64,000 nt of DNA from Methylobacterium sp. Leaf99. GTDB lineage: Bacteria; Pseudomonadota; Alphaproteobacteria; Rhizobiales; Beijerinckiaceae. The stretch is from assembly GCF_001422375.1 (NCBI RefSeq), contig NZ_LMMU01000001.1:558223-622222 (forward strand), written 5' to 3'. Each line of letters starts with the position of its first letter. The stretch's first letter is position 1. A model generated the notes under the pieces. The model was not told the origin of the DNA and ran no database searches. It saw only the letters and a list, made by a program, of their open reading frames with translations. Made by a program: the position numbers and the translations under genes. Below, in pieces: positions 8,749-17,367 of the stretch.

Positions 8749-9723
8749 ATGGCCGAGTCCACCCAGAGCCCCGTCCGCACGCCCGGCCACGGCCATATCT
8801 TCGGCTCCATCACCGAAACCATCGGCAACACGCCCCTGGTGCGCCTGAACCGCATCACCAAGGAGCGCGGGATCGACGCCGAGATCCTGCTGAAGCTCGA
8901 GTTCTTCAACCCCATCGCCAGCGTCAAGGACCGCATCGGCGTCAACATGATCGACGCCCTCGAGGCCTCGGGCAAGCTGAAGCCCGGCGGCACCCTGGTG
9001 GAGCCGACCTCCGGCAACACCGGCATCGCGCTCGCCTTCGTGGCGGCGGCGCGGGGCTACCGCCTCATCCTGGTCATGCCCGAGACCATGTCCCTGGAGC
9101 GCCGCAAGATGCTGGCCTTCCTCGGTGCCGAGCTCGCCCTCACCCCCGGCCCCCAGGGCATGAAGGGCGCCATCGCCAAGGCCGAGGAGCTCATCGCCGA
9201 GATCCCGGGCGCGATCATGCCCCAGCAATTCTCGAACCCGGCCAACCCCGAGATCCACCGCAAGACCACGGCCGAGGAGATCTGGAACGACACGCAGGGC
9301 CAGCTCGACGCCTTCGTGGCGGGGGTCGGCACCGGCGGCACCATCACGGGCGTCGGCTCGGTCCTCAAGCCGCGCCTGCCCGGCCTCAAGGTCGTGGCCG
9401 TGGAGCCGACGGATTCGCCCGTCATCTCCGGCGGCCAGCCCGGCCCCCACAAGATCCAGGGCATCGGCGCCGGCTTCATCCCGGACAACCTCGACCGCTC
9501 CGTCATCGACGAGGTGATCACCGTCTCGAACCAGACCGCCTTCGACACCGCCCGCCTGCTCGCCAAGCTCGAGGGCATTCCCGGCGGCATCTCCACGGGC
9601 GGCAACGTCGCCGCCGCCCTCGAACTCGCCGCCCGCCCGGAGTTCAAGGGCAAGCGCATCGTCACCGTCGCCTGCTCGTTCGCCGAGCGCTACATCTCGT
9701 CGGCCCTGTTCGAGGGGATCTGA
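8749..9723 (+). CDS. cysK: cysteine synthase A
   Basis: 324 residues, full length. It makes cysteine from O-acetylserine and sulfide with pyridoxal phosphate. The PLP lysine lies in [11 protein letters not shown], the substrate loop is [10 protein letters not shown], and the phosphate-binding loop is [11 protein letters not shown]. The start ATG has an AGGAG six bases upstream. It appears monocistronic, with a strong GC-rich inverted repeat after the stop. Confidence 0.95.
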   Translation: MAESTQSPVRTPGHGHIFGSITETIGNTPLVRLNRITKERGIDAEILLKLEFFNPIASVKDRIGVNMIDALEASGKLKPGGTLVEPTSGNTGIALAFVAAARGYRLILVMPETMSLERRKMLAFLGAELALTPGPQGMKGAIAKAEELIAEIPGAIMPQQFSNPANPEIHRKTTAEEIWNDTQGQLDAFVAGVGTGGTITGVGSVLKPRLPGLKVVAVEPTDSPVISGGQPGPHKIQGIGAGFIPDNLDRSVIDEVITVSNQTAFDTARLLAKLEGIPGGISTGGNVAAALELAARPEFKGKRIVTVACSFAERYISSALFEGI

Positions 9724-9731
9724 TCGCCCGC

Positions 9732-9773
9732 GGGCGGGGCGCGGCCGGCTCGCACCGGCCCCGCGTCCCGCCC
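9732..9773 (+). terminator. hairpin after cysK
   Basis: A long imperfect inverted repeat (about 17 pairs, loop ctcgca at 9749-9754) starts eight bases past the cysK stop. There is no T-run, so its role as a terminator is an inference from position and stability. Confidence 0.5.
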
Positions 9774-9837
9774 GCCGGTTCCGGTCGAGCGACCCGTCCG
9801 GGCCCACCGGCCCCGCGACCGAAAGCAGCGTGATTTC

Positions 9838-11091
9838 TTGGCTTCCACGGTGTTCTATCGTCTGCGGCGCGGCGCCCGCCGCCCATGGGTGCGCGTCGCC
9901 CTGTTCAGCGTGGCGGGTGTCGGCGCGGCCCTGGCTTCGGCCCTGCTCGCTCCCCTGATCCCGCCCGACCTCGGCAAGTCCATCGGCGCCGACGCCGTCG
10001 ATCAGATCCTCTCGCTGCTCGCCACCAGCATGCTGCCAGTGGCGACGTTCTCCCTCGCCACCCTGGTCCAGGCCTATGGCGGCGCCACCAACACCGCGAC
10101 CCCGCGGGCCGTGACCCTGCTGATGGAGGACACCCGCGCCCAGACGGCGGTGGGCAGCTTCATCGGCGCCTTCGTCTACGGCGTCGTCGGCCTCATCGCC
10201 CTCAAGACGCATATCTACGGCGAGCAGGGCCGCGTGATCCTGTTCGGCCTCACCCTCCTCGTCATTGCCCTGGTGGTGGTGACGCTGGTGCGCTGGATCG
10301 ACACCCTGTCACATCTCGGTCGCGTCGGGGAGACCATCGACGCCATCGAGGCCGCCGCGTGCGACGCCATCCGGCGGCGGGCGGACGCGCCCCATCTCGG
10401 CGGCCTGCCCTGGTGCCCAGCCCCCGCCGGGGCCACCCGGATCGTGGCGGCAGACACGGGCTACGTCCAGCATGTCGACGCCGCCGGCCTGCAAGCCGTC
10501 GCCGAGGCGGACGGGCTCACCGTACACGTCGCCGCGCTGCCGGGCCGCTTCGTCCACGCCGGCCGCCTGCTGGCGGAGGTCGACGGCCCCACCGACGCGG
10601 AGACGCGGACGCGCCTCGCCGCCGCCTTCGTCATCGGGGGCCGCCGCACCTTCGACGACGATCCACGCTTCGGTGTCATCGTCCTCACGGAGGTGGCCTC
10701 CCGGGGGCTGTCGAGCGCCATCAACGATCCCGGCACCGTCGTGGACGTGCTCGGAGCCCTGGTGCGCGTCCTCGCCCTGTGGAGCGAGCGACGGGCCATG
10801 GCCCCGGCGGCGCCCCTCCACCCGCGCCTGCGCGTGCCCGGCATCACGACGGACGAGCTGTTCGAGGACGCGTTCGCCCCCATCGCCCGCGACGGGGCCG
10901 GCACGGTGGTGGTCGGCCTGCGCCTGCAGAAGGCCCTTTCGGCCCTGCACGCGATCGGTGACGCGGAGTTCGCCCGCGCGGCGCGGCATCACGCCGACCT
11001 CGCCCTCGTGCGGGCGGAAGCGGTGCTGTCCATCCCGGCCGATCTCGCGGTCCTGCGGGCGGCCCGCGACGATCTCGGCCGTCCGGACTGA
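9838..11091 (+). CDS. DUF2254 membrane protein
   Basis: 417 residues. Membrane segments occur in the N-terminal half (about residues 22-38, 56-75, 100-120, 130-150), followed by a soluble C-terminal half. The sequence between (TFSLATLVQAYGGATNTATPRAV) is characteristic of the DUF2254 family of predicted membrane proteins, whose function is unknown. The start is uncertain: TTG at 9838 or GTG at 9850; neither has a clear ribosome-binding site. It lies downstream of cysK but is separated from it by a hairpin. Confidence 0.7.
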   Translation: MASTVFYRLRRGARRPWVRVALFSVAGVGAALASALLAPLIPPDLGKSIGADAVDQILSLLATSMLPVATFSLATLVQAYGGATNTATPRAVTLLMEDTRAQTAVGSFIGAFVYGVVGLIALKTHIYGEQGRVILFGLTLLVIALVVVTLVRWIDTLSHLGRVGETIDAIEAAACDAIRRRADAPHLGGLPWCPAPAGATRIVAADTGYVQHVDAAGLQAVAEADGLTVHVAALPGRFVHAGRLLAEVDGPTDAETRTRLAAAFVIGGRRTFDDDPRFGVIVLTEVASRGLSSAINDPGTVVDVLGALVRVLALWSERRAMAPAAPLHPRLRVPGITTDELFEDAFAPIARDGAGTVVVGLRLQKALSALHAIGDAEFARAARHHADLALVRAEAVLSIPADLAVLRAARDDLGRPD

Positions 11092-11143
11092 AGCAACCGG
11101 GCGGGCTCAGGCGCCGTTGTCCTCACAACCACGGAGGACACCC

Positions 11144-11482
11144 ATGACCGACGCGCCCCGCGAACGCCCCTCGCTCAAGGATTTCGACGCCTACGCCGAC
11201 CGCAACGGCCAGGATCTCGGCCAGGACAACGCCCGCGACATCGGCCTGCCCGCCCGCACGCAGGGCGACCTCAAGAGCGACCCCTCCGGCGAAGCCGAGA
11301 CCGCCCGCATCGCCTCCGGCACCCCGGGCTCCGACGCCACCGACGCCACCGAGGCCGAGACGCCCCCGGAGAACCTGCGCCGCATCGGCGACGCCGCGCA
11401 GAAGACCGGGGGTCCGAAGGGCGCCGCCGCCGAGGCCATCGACCGGGCGACCGCCCCCGTCGGGACCGATGGGGACGCCTGA
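11144..11482 (+). CDS. disordered hydrophilic protein, unknown
   Basis: 112 residues, rich in Asp, Glu, Ala and Thr, with no hydrophobic segment, and likely disordered. The start ATG has a clear ACGGAGGA site eight bases upstream, which supports it being real. The next gene, four bases downstream, is of the same character, so the two form a pair, perhaps stress-related. No family recognised. Confidence 0.6.
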   Translation: MTDAPRERPSLKDFDAYADRNGQDLGQDNARDIGLPARTQGDLKSDPSGEAETARIASGTPGSDATDATEAETPPENLRRIGDAAQKTGGPKGAAAEAIDRATAPVGTDGDA

Positions 11483-11486
11483 CGCC

Positions 11487-11738
11487 ATGGCCGACAAGAC
11501 CAATCCCACCGACGCCGCCACCCGCAAGCCCGACGACGATGTCGGCACGCCGGGCGAGCCCGCCGTCGCCGGCGGCGGCCACACCGCCGACCAATCCGCC
11601 ATCACCGACATGGGTGCCGGCGGCCAGACCGATCACGACCGCAAGGCGGACTGGGACAAGGACGGGGCACCCCCCGGCCGCAACCCCGCCCCCGTCGGCG
11701 GCTCGTCGGACGGGCAATCCGACCGCAAGCGCTCCTGA
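11487..11738 (+). CDS. disordered hydrophilic protein, unknown
   Basis: 83 residues, composed mostly of Asp, Gly, Pro, Ala, Lys and Thr, with no predicted globular core. It follows the preceding small acidic protein by four bases and is probably co-transcribed with it. The ATG at 11487 is preferred over an in-frame ATG at 11469 because the latter lies inside the upstream gene. No function can be assigned. Confidence 0.55.
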   Translation: MADKTNPTDAATRKPDDDVGTPGEPAVAGGGHTADQSAITDMGAGGQTDHDRKADWDKDGAPPGRNPAPVGGSSDGQSDRKRS

Positions 11739-12134
11739 CCCTTGGGACTGCCCGGCGCCCGCCCGATGGGGCGGGCGCGTCTCGCGGGGCGACGTGAAAC
11801 GGACCGCCTCCTGTTCGACCCTGGTACGGCGCGCGCCGTCCGGAAGCGCGTCCCCTCCTCCATGATCGCTTCGGACCTCGCATCCGGCCGGCCCGGCGGC
11901 CCGTCGAAGCATTGCCGATCGCCCTGGCGTAGAGATCCGCCGATCCGCCAGCGGGACCAGATCAGGCGTGGTCGTTCCGGCCCGATACGTCAGATCATCC
12001 CGGAACGACCGGCCCACGGTCTTGCATCCACGTACTCTCGCACCCGTCCGCTCCAAAAACCGGATTTCGCTTTTCTGACGAATACTCTAGCCTGCATGCG
12101 GAACCGTCCGAAACGTCCCGGCGAGGAGCGATCG
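11739..12134. other. intergenic, no gene seen
   Basis: About 400 bases between the small acidic protein and the YCII gene. Open frames here on both strands show no recognisable protein features. An AT-richer patch around 12050-12090 may hold the promoter of the YCII gene. Confidence 0.5.
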
Positions 12135-12509
12135 ATGCGTGTGATGATCCTGGTCAAGGCCACCGCCGACAGCGAGGCGGGCCTCATGCCGTCCCTGGAG
12201 CTGCTTCAGGCCATGGGTCAGTTCAACACGGACCTGATCCAGGCCGGCATCCTGCTCTCGGGCGATGGGCTGCACCCGTCCGCGCGTGGGCGGCGGGTGG
12301 CCTTCGACGGGCCGGAGCGGTCGGTGACCGAAGGCCCGTTCGGGGACACGGACGGTCTCCTCGCGGGGTTCTGGATCTGGAACGTGGCCGACCTCGACGA
12401 GGCGGTGGCCTGGGTCAAGCGCTGCCCCAATCCCATGCCCGGACCGAGCGAGATCGAGATCCGCCCCCTGTTCGAGGAGGCCGATTTCCTGGCCGCGTCG
12501 ACGGACTGA
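12135..12509 (+). CDS. YCII-related (DGPF-type) protein
   Basis: 124 residues. The pattern MRVMILVKATADSEAG at the start and the VTEGPFGDTDGLLAGFWIW segment are typical of the YCII/DGPF-domain proteins found beside sigma factors in alphaproteobacteria, although no sigma factor gene is adjacent here. The fold is a dimeric ferredoxin-like barrel; a catalytic role is proposed for some members but not known for this one. GAGGAG lies eight bases before the ATG. Confidence 0.8.
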   Translation: MRVMILVKATADSEAGLMPSLELLQAMGQFNTDLIQAGILLSGDGLHPSARGRRVAFDGPERSVTEGPFGDTDGLLAGFWIWNVADLDEAVAWVKRCPNPMPGPSEIEIRPLFEEADFLAASTD

Positions 12510-12528
12510 CGGACGGACGCGGCCGGGT

Positions 12529-12879
12529 TCAGATCAGGTCGGCGAAGGAGCGGCCAGACCAGGCGGGCGACGGTGCTGGCCGCGTGGGCATCCGATCGGG
12601 CACGCCCCGCGCCGGGTTCGCGAGCCGTGGTCCGGCGGCCGTCTTCGTCTGGCGCTTGGGCTTGGCCGGTCCGCCGACGGCGTCGAACTCGAACAGGAGC
12701 CGCCCGCCGTTCTCGTCCCAGATCCAGCCGTCCTTGGCCACGCCGATGAAGCGGCCGGAATAGGCGAACACCTGATCGTCGTCGATGAACGCCGCCGGCG
12801 TGCCGTTCCAGAGATAAACCGAGTGTCCGTCGCGACAGAACGCGGTCTCACGACCCTCTCGATCAAAAAATTCGATCAT
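12529..12879 (-). CDS. 4-fold beta flower protein
   Basis: 116 residues. The first 65 hold four short similar beta units (IEFFDREGRETAF, VYLWNGTPAAFI, VFAYSGRFIGVA, GWIWDENGGRLLF), each with an aromatic and a Gly-rich turn, which fits the small 4-fold beta flower family. The rest is a basic, Pro-rich tail. Function is unknown. The start has GGGAG nine bases upstream. Confidence 0.7.
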   Translation of the reverse strand: MIEFFDREGRETAFCRDGHSVYLWNGTPAAFIDDDQVFAYSGRFIGVAKDGWIWDENGGRLLFEFDAVGGPAKPKRQTKTAAGPRLANPARGVPDRMPTRPAPSPAWSGRSFADLI

Positions 12880-12939
12880 TTCGCGACTCCCTGCCTTGGT
12901 GACGATTGTGGTGAAACCGAACGAACGCCGTGCCGGACC

Positions 12940-13227
12940 CTAGCGACGGGGCTTCTGCATCTTCACGACGGTGTTCTTGGGGCGGCCGAACGGCTTGAGC
13001 GGCGTGTTGGCTTCGAGGGCGATGCGGGCCAGATCCTGGGGCCGCGGCGCGCCGGCGGCGATGCGCTTCAGGGCGTCCACCATCTCCTCGATCATCTGGG
13101 CCGCCTCGCCCTCCAGGGTTTCCTCGGCGCGGATGCCGTTGAGTTCGGGGACGATCTCTTCGGCCGCCTCGCGCAGTTCCTCGACGAGTTCGGCGGCGGT
13201 GTAGCGTTGGGGTGTGGAATGGGCCAT
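12940..13227 (-). CDS. small helical protein, unknown
   Basis: 95 residues, mostly predicted helix, with two acidic amphipathic stretches (AAELVEELREAAEEIVPEL and GEAAQMIEEMVDALKRIA) and a basic C-terminal tail (GRPKNTVVKMQKPRR) that could bind nucleic acid. No family recognised. It is upstream of the beta flower gene on the same strand with a 60-base gap. Confidence 0.55.
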   Translation of the reverse strand: MAHSTPQRYTAAELVEELREAAEEIVPELNGIRAEETLEGEAAQMIEEMVDALKRIAAGAPRPQDLARIALEANTPLKPFGRPKNTVVKMQKPRR

Positions 13228-13351
13228 GGCGCGACCATGGCAGGCCGGGGCGGGACCGACAACCGGAAGCTGGGATCGGGCGCGCCGCGCGCAATGAACT
13301 CCCGGGTCGCTCGGCTGTTGCCTGACGACCCCTCACCCAACGGACCGCCCC

Positions 13352-13657
13352 ATGACGCGTAAAGCCCTGATCCTCGCCACCGCCCTCGGCCTGTCCCTGG
13401 CCGGTCCGGCCTTCGCCCAGACGCTGGCGCCGACGGGGGGCGCCGGCAACACCGGCGTGACGACCCCGTCCATGGCCCCCGACGAGGAGCTCCAGTCCAA
13501 GGAGCCGAGCCTGCGCCCCGCGCCGAACGTGGTCGGCAATCCGAGCCCGTCCTCGGTCCCCGGCAGCACCCCCGGGGTGAACGTCGGCGGCACGCCCACC
13601 AGCGGTCCGCCCGGAACCGGCGGCACCTCCGGCGGCCCGTCCCTGGGCAACCGGTAA
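13352..13657 (+). CDS. secreted Pro/Gly-rich small protein
   Basis: 101 residues. A clear Sec signal peptide (MTRKALILATALGLSLAG, cleavage after AFAQ) is followed by a low-complexity region rich in Pro, Gly, Ser and Thr without cysteines. It is likely a periplasmic or exported disordered protein. No family recognised. Confidence 0.6.
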   Translation: MTRKALILATALGLSLAGPAFAQTLAPTGGAGNTGVTTPSMAPDEELQSKEPSLRPAPNVVGNPSPSSVPGSTPGVNVGGTPTSGPPGTGGTSGGPSLGNR

Positions 13658-13796
13658 GAGTCAGCGTGCCAGGGCCCGTCGGGGGCTCGTCCCCGGCCGG
13701 GCGCGGGCCTGCCGTCGATCGACCCCGTCACGCGAAGGGCGTGGCCGGGCCGAGCGGTTCCGGTCTACCCTCGCCGCTCCACGGAGAAGCCGGACC

Positions 13797-14195
13797 ATGA
13801 CGATCCCTCGGACACGCTACCGCTGCGACCATGTCCACCTGCGCAGCCGCGATGCCGTCGCCGCCGGGGCCTTCTACGTGGAGATCCTCGGCGCACGGGA
13901 GATCGGCCGCGAGGGTGTGCCGGTGAGCCGGGTGATCCTCGACATCGGCGGCCTGACCCTGTTCATCGAGCAGGCGCCGGACGGCCTCGCGCCGTCGGCG
14001 CAGGCGCCGCACCTCGGCATCGAGCACATCGGTCTTGCCGTCGAAGACATCGAGGCGACCCACGCGGATCTGCGCCGCCGCAACGCCACCATCGTCTCCG
14101 GCATCACCGACGTGCGCGCCGGACTGCGGGTCCTCTTCATCGAGGGGCCGGACGCCGTCCGCATCGAGTTCCTGCAGCGCTCCGACGCCCCCTGA
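13797..14195 (+). CDS. VOC-superfamily (glyoxalase-like) protein
   Basis: 132 residues, made of two beta-alpha-beta-beta-beta units typical of the vicinal oxygen chelate fold: CDHVHLRSRDAVAAGAFYVE in the first, and GIEHIGLAVEDIEATHADLR in the second. The His of CDHVHL, His of IEHIGL and Glu of VRIEFLQ are at the positions that usually bind the metal. The substrate is unknown. The stop is ten bases from the stop of the convergent TonB receptor gene. Confidence 0.8.
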   Translation: MTIPRTRYRCDHVHLRSRDAVAAGAFYVEILGAREIGREGVPVSRVILDIGGLTLFIEQAPDGLAPSAQAPHLGIEHIGLAVEDIEATHADLRRRNATIVSGITDVRAGLRVLFIEGPDAVRIEFLQRSDAP

Positions 14196-14205
14196 TCCGC
14201 CCGCC

Positions 14206-16359
14206 TCACCGCGTGGCGAACGCGATGCTGATCGCCGCCTTGGCGACGAGGCCGGGATTGGGCAGGGCGTTGAGGTACTGGGTGTAGCGCTTGTCGAAGG
14301 CGTTCTGCAGGATGAAGTCCGCCTTGATCCGGTCGTTGACGCGGTAGGAGGCGAAGACATCCACCAGGGCGTAGGCCTTGGTCGCCAGGATGGTGGCGCC
14401 GGCGGGCACGTCGGTGCGGGCATCGACGAGGTTCAGGCGGGTGCCCACCGTCAGGCGCCCGTCGAGGAAGCGCAGGCCCAGGGTGGTGCTGATCCGGTCC
14501 GGCGGCACGGTGATCAGGCTCTGGCGCGTGGCCCGGTCGCGACCCTCCGTGTGGGTGGCGGCCAGGGAGACGAAGCCGCGGCCCCAATCGTAAGCGCCTT
14601 CGAGTTCCACGCCCGACAACTCGGCCCGGGCGATGTTGAGGTACTGGAACGACTGGACCGGGATGACGCAGGGGAAGCGCCCCGGAATCCGGGCGCAGGC
14701 CGAGGCCGGAATGCCGGCGATGGCCGGCACGAAGTAGGTCGGCCCCACCGCCTGGATGTTGATGAAGTCGTCGATCGCGTTCTGAAAGACGTTGACCTTC
14801 GCCCGGACCACGTCGCCCGGCGCGAACACCTCGTCGTATTTCAGGTTGACGCCGCCCTCCACCGTGCGGGCGACCTCGGGGCGCAGGGTCGGGTTCGGCA
14901 GGATGCTGAAGGCCGGGAACGGGTGGATGCCCTGGACCAGGGTCTCGGTGGTCGAGGGCGCGCGGTAGCCCTCGGCGTAGGTGCCGTAGACCTCGATGCC
15001 GGGCAACGGCGAGACGCCGACGGTGATCTTCGGCGAGACCCGGTCGCCGCTGGAGCGGAAGGCGCCGCCCGACAGGTCGTAGGTGTCGTAGCGCAGGGCC
15101 CCGATCACCCGGAGCCATCCGGCGTAGCGGATCTCGTCCTGCACGAAGGCGCCGGCGAGGCTGCGCCGGCCGGACGGCGTGAACGCGCCGCCGAACCCGC
15201 CGGCGTTGTCGGTGGTGCGGACGTCGTTGCGGACGAAATCGCCGCCGGCCGTGACGGCGTGGCTGAGCGCCCAGGTGTCGAAGCGCGCGGTGTTGTGGAC
15301 GTCGAAGCCCGTGGTGCCGATGTCGTAGGTGATCCGGTCGCCCGCCCGCGTGCCGAGGCGGCCGTAGAGGCCGCTCGCCGTGTCCTGCAGGAAGGTCAGG
15401 TCGTTGTGCGTGGTGGTGGTGTAGCCCTTGATGCTGAAATCGATCAGCGGGACATCCGGCCGGGCGAAGCGGTAGCCCAGCGTATACGTGTCGGCCTGCA
15501 CCGCGTTGGCGAAGCGGGCGCCGGCATTGCTGGTGCCCGCATTGGCGAAATCGAAGCGCTGCAGCAGCGCCGTGCCGCCGAGTTCGTGGCCGTCGGCGGG
15601 CCGGAGGTTGAACTTGGCCAGCCCCGAGCTGAGTTCGTTGCCGGTGTCGCGCACCGGGATGCCGAGGCCGTCGCGGTACGGCCCGTTGTTGCGGAACACG
15701 AACTGTCCGAACACATCCGCCGCCGTGCCGATGCGGGCGCCGAGCGCCGTCGAGTTGATGAACTTCTGGCCGTTGGTCCCAAAACCCTGCTTCTGTACGG
15801 CGCCGGCTTTCTCGTCGGGGGCGAGGATGTCGTCGATGGAGCGGGTGCGGAAGGCGGCGACGCCGCCGATGGCGCCCGAGCCGTAGATGGTGGCGGTCGG
15901 CCCCCGGGTGATGTCGACGCCGCCGACGAGTTCCGGATCGAGGTAGAACACCCCGTTGGCGCTGTGGCCCGAGGTCTGGAAGTCCTGGCGCGCGCCGTCG
16001 ACGAGGACGTTGACGCGGCCGAAATCCTGCAGGCCGCGGATGTTGATCGCCTGGGCCGGATCGTTCTGGTTCTCCTGCGTGGTCACGCCCGGCACGTCGC
16101 GCAGGACGTCCGACAGGCGGCTCGGCTGGATGCGCTCGATCTGCTCGCGCGTCACCACGCTCGTGCCCGAGAGGGCATCGACGGCGCTGCCCGGGGTCTT
16201 GGTCGAGGTGACCGAGATGGTGTCGAGGCTGACATCGGCCGCGGCCGGGACCGGACGGACCGGCGGCGCGGTTGGGGCCCGCGTTTGGGCCTGGGCCACG
16301 GACACGGCGAGGAACGAGGCGCCGAGCGCCAGCCAGGCGCGGTGGGACGATCGGGACAT
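14206..16359 (-). CDS. TonB-dependent haem/haemoglobin receptor
   Basis: 717 residues, outer membrane. A signal peptide (start MSRSSHRAWLALGASFLAVS) precedes a TonB-box-like ISVTSTKTP, a plug domain (residues about 65-175, with INIRGLQDFGRVNVLVDGARQ) and a 22-strand barrel ending in aromatic-rich strands (FDKRYTQYLNALPNPG). The plug and barrel resemble the TonB-dependent haemoglobin/transferrin/lactoferrin receptor group. Its location beside hemP-hmuTUV, transcribed in the same direction, supports haem as substrate. The ATG at 16359 is favoured over a start seven codons earlier. Confidence 0.88.
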   Translation of the reverse strand: MSRSSHRAWLALGASFLAVSVAQAQTRAPTAPPVRPVPAAADVSLDTISVTSTKTPGSAVDALSGTSVVTREQIERIQPSRLSDVLRDVPGVTTQENQNDPAQAINIRGLQDFGRVNVLVDGARQDFQTSGHSANGVFYLDPELVGGVDITRGPTATIYGSGAIGGVAAFRTRSIDDILAPDEKAGAVQKQGFGTNGQKFINSTALGARIGTAADVFGQFVFRNNGPYRDGLGIPVRDTGNELSSGLAKFNLRPADGHELGGTALLQRFDFANAGTSNAGARFANAVQADTYTLGYRFARPDVPLIDFSIKGYTTTTHNDLTFLQDTASGLYGRLGTRAGDRITYDIGTTGFDVHNTARFDTWALSHAVTAGGDFVRNDVRTTDNAGGFGGAFTPSGRRSLAGAFVQDEIRYAGWLRVIGALRYDTYDLSGGAFRSSGDRVSPKITVGVSPLPGIEVYGTYAEGYRAPSTTETLVQGIHPFPAFSILPNPTLRPEVARTVEGGVNLKYDEVFAPGDVVRAKVNVFQNAIDDFINIQAVGPTYFVPAIAGIPASACARIPGRFPCVIPVQSFQYLNIARAELSGVELEGAYDWGRGFVSLAATHTEGRDRATRQSLITVPPDRISTTLGLRFLDGRLTVGTRLNLVDARTDVPAGATILATKAYALVDVFASYRVNDRIKADFILQNAFDKRYTQYLNALPNPGLVAKAAISIAFATR

Positions 16360-16504
16360 GGACGCATCCGCCAGAAGCACAGTCGAACAGGATTGGCTGG
16401 CTGGCGAAGGGCTGGCTGGCTGATTCCCACCTGTCGCGCCGGATGGCGGAGGGTCAACGGCAGGGGGAACAGCCTAGATTATCGCGACTCCAATCTAACG
16501 TCGC

Positions 16505-16552
16505 ACGTTCCTGAAGACGTTCCAGATTTCCCAAGTCATCGATCAGGAACGT
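16505..16552 (-). terminator. inverted repeat at the end of hmuV
   Basis: Perfect 10-base arms tcaggaacgt (16543-16552) and acgttcctga (16505-16514) with a 28-base loop; the first overlaps the hmuV stop codon. A further ggaacgt copy (complement of 16518-16524) lies in the loop. It could terminate the haem operon or bind a regulator of the TonB receptor gene downstream; the sequence does not decide. Confidence 0.45.
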
Positions 16553-17367
16553 TGCCGGCCCGCAACAGTCCGACGAGGCAGGAGGAAGGGCTGTTCCCCC
16601 TCCGGAACCCGGCCGACGGGCCACGACACGCCGAAGACCCGTGCGATGAGGCCATCGCGCATGACCTCGGCCGGGGGACCATGGGCGACGAGGCGGCCGT
16701 CCGCCAGCACCAGCATGGCGTCGGCGTAGGCGGCGGCGAGGTTCAGGTCGTGCAGGATCGCGATCACGGCCGCACCCCGGCGGGCGAGGTCCCCGGCGGC
16801 GTCGAGGAGCGCGCCCTGGTGGCGGAGATCGAGGCTGGCGGTCGGCTCGTCGAGGAGCAGCACCTGCCCTTCGGCGAGGGTCCGGCCGGCGGCGAGCTGG
16901 CACAGCACCCGGGCGAACTGCACCCGCGCCTGCTCGCCGCCCGAGAGGGTCGGGTAGGCGCGGGCGGCGAGGTGGGTCGCGTCGGCGCGGGCGAGGGCCT
17001 CGGCCAGGATGGTTTCACGGTCGCGCCGGCCGAGGCCGCGGCCGATGCCGTCGAGGCCGATCCGGGCGACTTCCGCGGCGGAGAACGGAAACGCGAGGTG
17101 GGCGGCCTGGGGCAGCACGGCGCGCAGGGCCGCGAGCCGCCAGGGTGGAATCGCCGCCACCGGCTCGCCCGCATACGCGACGGTGCCGTGGGTGGGGTTG
17201 AGCTCTCCGCTGAGCAGCTTCAGGAGCGTGGACTTGCCGGCTCCGTTCGGACCGACGATGATCTGCAGCGTGCCGGGCCGGGCCTCGAACGAGACCCCGT
17301 CCACGAGCCGCCTGCCGCCCGTGGCGTAGGTGAGGTCGCGGGCGACGAGGAGCGCGGGCTCAGACAT
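16543..17367 (-). CDS. hmuV: haem ABC transporter ATP-binding protein
   Basis: 274 residues. ABC ATPase with Walker A (GPNGAGKST, about residue 39), signature LSGGEQARVQFARVL, Walker B (VLLLDEPTASLD) and switch His (ILHDLNLA). Powers haem import with the permease HmuU. Its start overlaps the hmuU stop by eight bases (17360-17367), so the two are translationally coupled. Confidence 0.92.
   Translation of the reverse strand: MSEPALLVARDLTYATGGRRLVDGVSFEARPGTLQIIVGPNGAGKSTLLKLLSGELNPTHGTVAYAGEPVAAIPPWRLAALRAVLPQAAHLAFPFSAAEVARIGLDGIGRGLGRRDRETILAEALARADATHLAARAYPTLSGGEQARVQFARVLCQLAAGRTLAEGQVLLLDEPTASLDLRHQGALLDAAGDLARRGAAVIAILHDLNLAAAYADAMLVLADGRLVAHGPPAEVMRDGLIARVFGVSWPVGRVPEGEQPFLLPRRTVAGRQRS

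Noticed and set aside
7369-10212. Very long open frame antisense to the glycosyltransferase and cysK
   Set aside because: Typical of GC-rich DNA: composed of Gly, Arg, Ala and Asp with no domain, while both plus-strand genes are clear.
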